A DNA stretch of 64,000 bases from the NCBI RefSeq assembly GCF_000763315.1, contig NZ_JPST01000008.1, forward strand, positions 1 through 64,000. The letters are read 5' to 3'. Position 1 is the first letter of the stretch. Every line of letters begins with the position of its first letter. The position numbers and the translations under genes are program-made. Below, one piece after another: positions 63,167-64,000 of this stretch. Source of the DNA: Thermoactinomyces daqus (GTDB taxonomy: Bacteria; Bacillota; Bacilli; Thermoactinomycetales; Thermoactinomycetaceae). A model generated the notes under the pieces. It made no database searches and was not told the origin of the DNA. It was given only the letters and a program-made list of their open reading frames with translations.

Positions 63167-64000
63167 ATGAAAAAGACTCAGGTTGGCATAAATAATAAAA
63201 ATGAAAAAATTGTTCGTTTGCGGATGGATGCGGGATTTTTCTTTGAACGCGCCGTTCGCTCGCTTGACCGCCACCGATATGATAAAGCGGTGAAATATTT
63301 TCGTCTGGCAATGGAACTCGAGCCTGACAATCCTGTCAACTACTGCAATCTGGCGGGGATCTTGTCGGAATTGGGGCGCTTCGAGGAGTCAAACGAAGTA
63401 CTGGGGAAAGTGTTGGATGAAGTTGATCCGGGATTGTACGAATGTCTCTTTTACATGGCGAATAATGCGGCCAATATGGGAGACTTGGAGCTGGCCGAAG
63501 ATTACCTGCTCGAATATTTGACCATGGATCCAAGCGGAGAGTATGCGGAAGAAGCGGAAGACATGCTGTACATGTTGGCCGAAGAGATGGGACGTCCGCC
63601 GAAAGAAGTGGTTCCGGCCGGGCTCCCTCCGTACATGATGAAGCATGAAGAAGCAAGGGCCTACTTGGAGGAAGGGCGCTTTCTGCAAGCGATCAGGCTC
63701 TTGCGGGAAATCATCGAGGAGCATCCGGAATTTCTGGCGGCCCGCAACAATCTGGCTTTGGCCTACTACTATACAGGGGAATTGCAGGAAGCGATGAACC
63801 TGATTGAACAGGTACTTAAAATCGATCCCAACAATTTGCATGCCCTGTGCAATCTGGCTGTTCTCAGCCATCATACCGGCGAGACGGAAAAAAACGAGGG
63901 CATTATTGAGATGCTCAAAAAACTGGTCCCGTTTCATCAGGAACATACTTACAAATTGGCGACTACACTCGGGATTTTGGGCGAACATCACGTCGCTTAC
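63167..64000 (+). CDS. tetratricopeptide-repeat protein, YvcD-like (cut by window end)
   Basis: An open frame from ATG 63167 (GGTGAGGGGG upstream) to the window edge, at least 278 residues. It contains TPR helices: RYDKAVKYFRLAMELEPDNP, AYLEEGRFLQAIRLLREII, and NNLALAYYYTGELQEAMNLI. There is no signal peptide. A TPR protein stands near the his genes and trxB in B. subtilis (YvcD), so trxB may follow outside the window. It is probably a protein-protein scaffold; its partner is unknown. Confidence 0.85.
   Translation, partial: MKKTQVGINNKNEKIVRLRMDAGFFFERAVRSLDRHRYDKAVKYFRLAMELEPDNPVNYCNLAGILSELGRFEESNEVLGKVLDEVDPGLYECLFYMANNAANMGDLELAEDYLLEYLTMDPSGEYAEEAEDMLYMLAEEMGRPPKEVVPAGLPPYMMKHEEARAYLEEGRFLQAIRLLREIIEEHPEFLAARNNLALAYYYTGELQEAMNLIEQVLKIDPNNLHALCNLAVLSHHTGETEKNEGIIEMLKKLVPFHQEHTYKLATTLGILGEHHVAY

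Noticed and set aside
1..64000. tRNA, rRNA, CRISPR, insertion sequences, prophage genes
   Set aside because: Looked for and not seen; the single 20-bp inverted repeat at 52923 has no transposase beside it.

Overview
The window looks like the chromosome of an endospore-forming member of the Bacillales. It carries an alpha/beta small acid-soluble spore protein gene, Bacillus-type regulatory sites (yybP-ykoY riboswitch, SOS, ARG, PerR and cre boxes), and a gene order matching the Bacillus subtilis uvrBA-yvlD-hprK-lgt-ppaX-yvoF-his region and its nearby ftsEX-ctpB-minJ cluster. GC is moderate, strong Shine-Dalgarno sites are common, and GTG/TTG starts are frequent. A Thermoactinomycetaceae-like organism is my guess, not a demonstrated fact. 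I saw no tRNA, rRNA, CRISPR array or insertion sequence.

Layout. 1-1117: a secreted protein whose frame is broken at an A7 run. 1126-6041 (minus): a mannose PTS cluster (regulator, EIIBC, separate EIIA, mannose-6-phosphate isomerase). 6446-7355: manganese riboswitch and TerC exporter. 7360-10969: choline-to-glycine-betaine genes gbsA-gbsB with divergent gbsR and a putative operator. 11138-14104: polysaccharide deacetylase lipoprotein, CorA and a DUF6612-like lipoprotein. 14338-16945: argG-argH, overlapping by 59 bases. 17237-24255: cell-envelope and division block ftsE-ftsX, two tandem M23 peptidases, CtpB-type protease, MinJ-like PDZ protein. 24465-29616: SOS-controlled uvrB-uvrA and the spore protein. 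30160-33557 (minus): peroxiredoxin with PerR box, nitroreductase, Rrf2 regulator, 6-phosphogluconate dehydrogenase. 33912-45049: YvlD, class D sortase, PucR-type regulator, MsmX/UgpC ATPase with cre site, HPr kinase, a small cysteine-containing protein, lgt, ppaX, acetyltransferase, large RND pump.

45088-50786 is the accessory part: a YolD-like protein, a multidomain cell-wall amidase, a second-type Hfq, and what I read as a polymorphic toxin locus. The toxin has a secreted N-terminus, an in-frame TAG, a stem and an AT-rich deaminase-like tip. It is followed at once by a 307-residue protein made of two copies of one domain, the likely immunity protein. This is the most novel part of the window.

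51013-55403: class 2 pyrD, an EthD-like protein, an amino-acid ABC transporter that seems to start with ATT behind a perfect 20-bp inverted repeat, and a 48-residue membrane protein. 55799-62970: RdgB/Ham1 pyrophosphatase, then a compact histidine operon hisZGDBHAF-hisIE with almost every junction overlapping. 63167-64000: a TPR protein running off the end.
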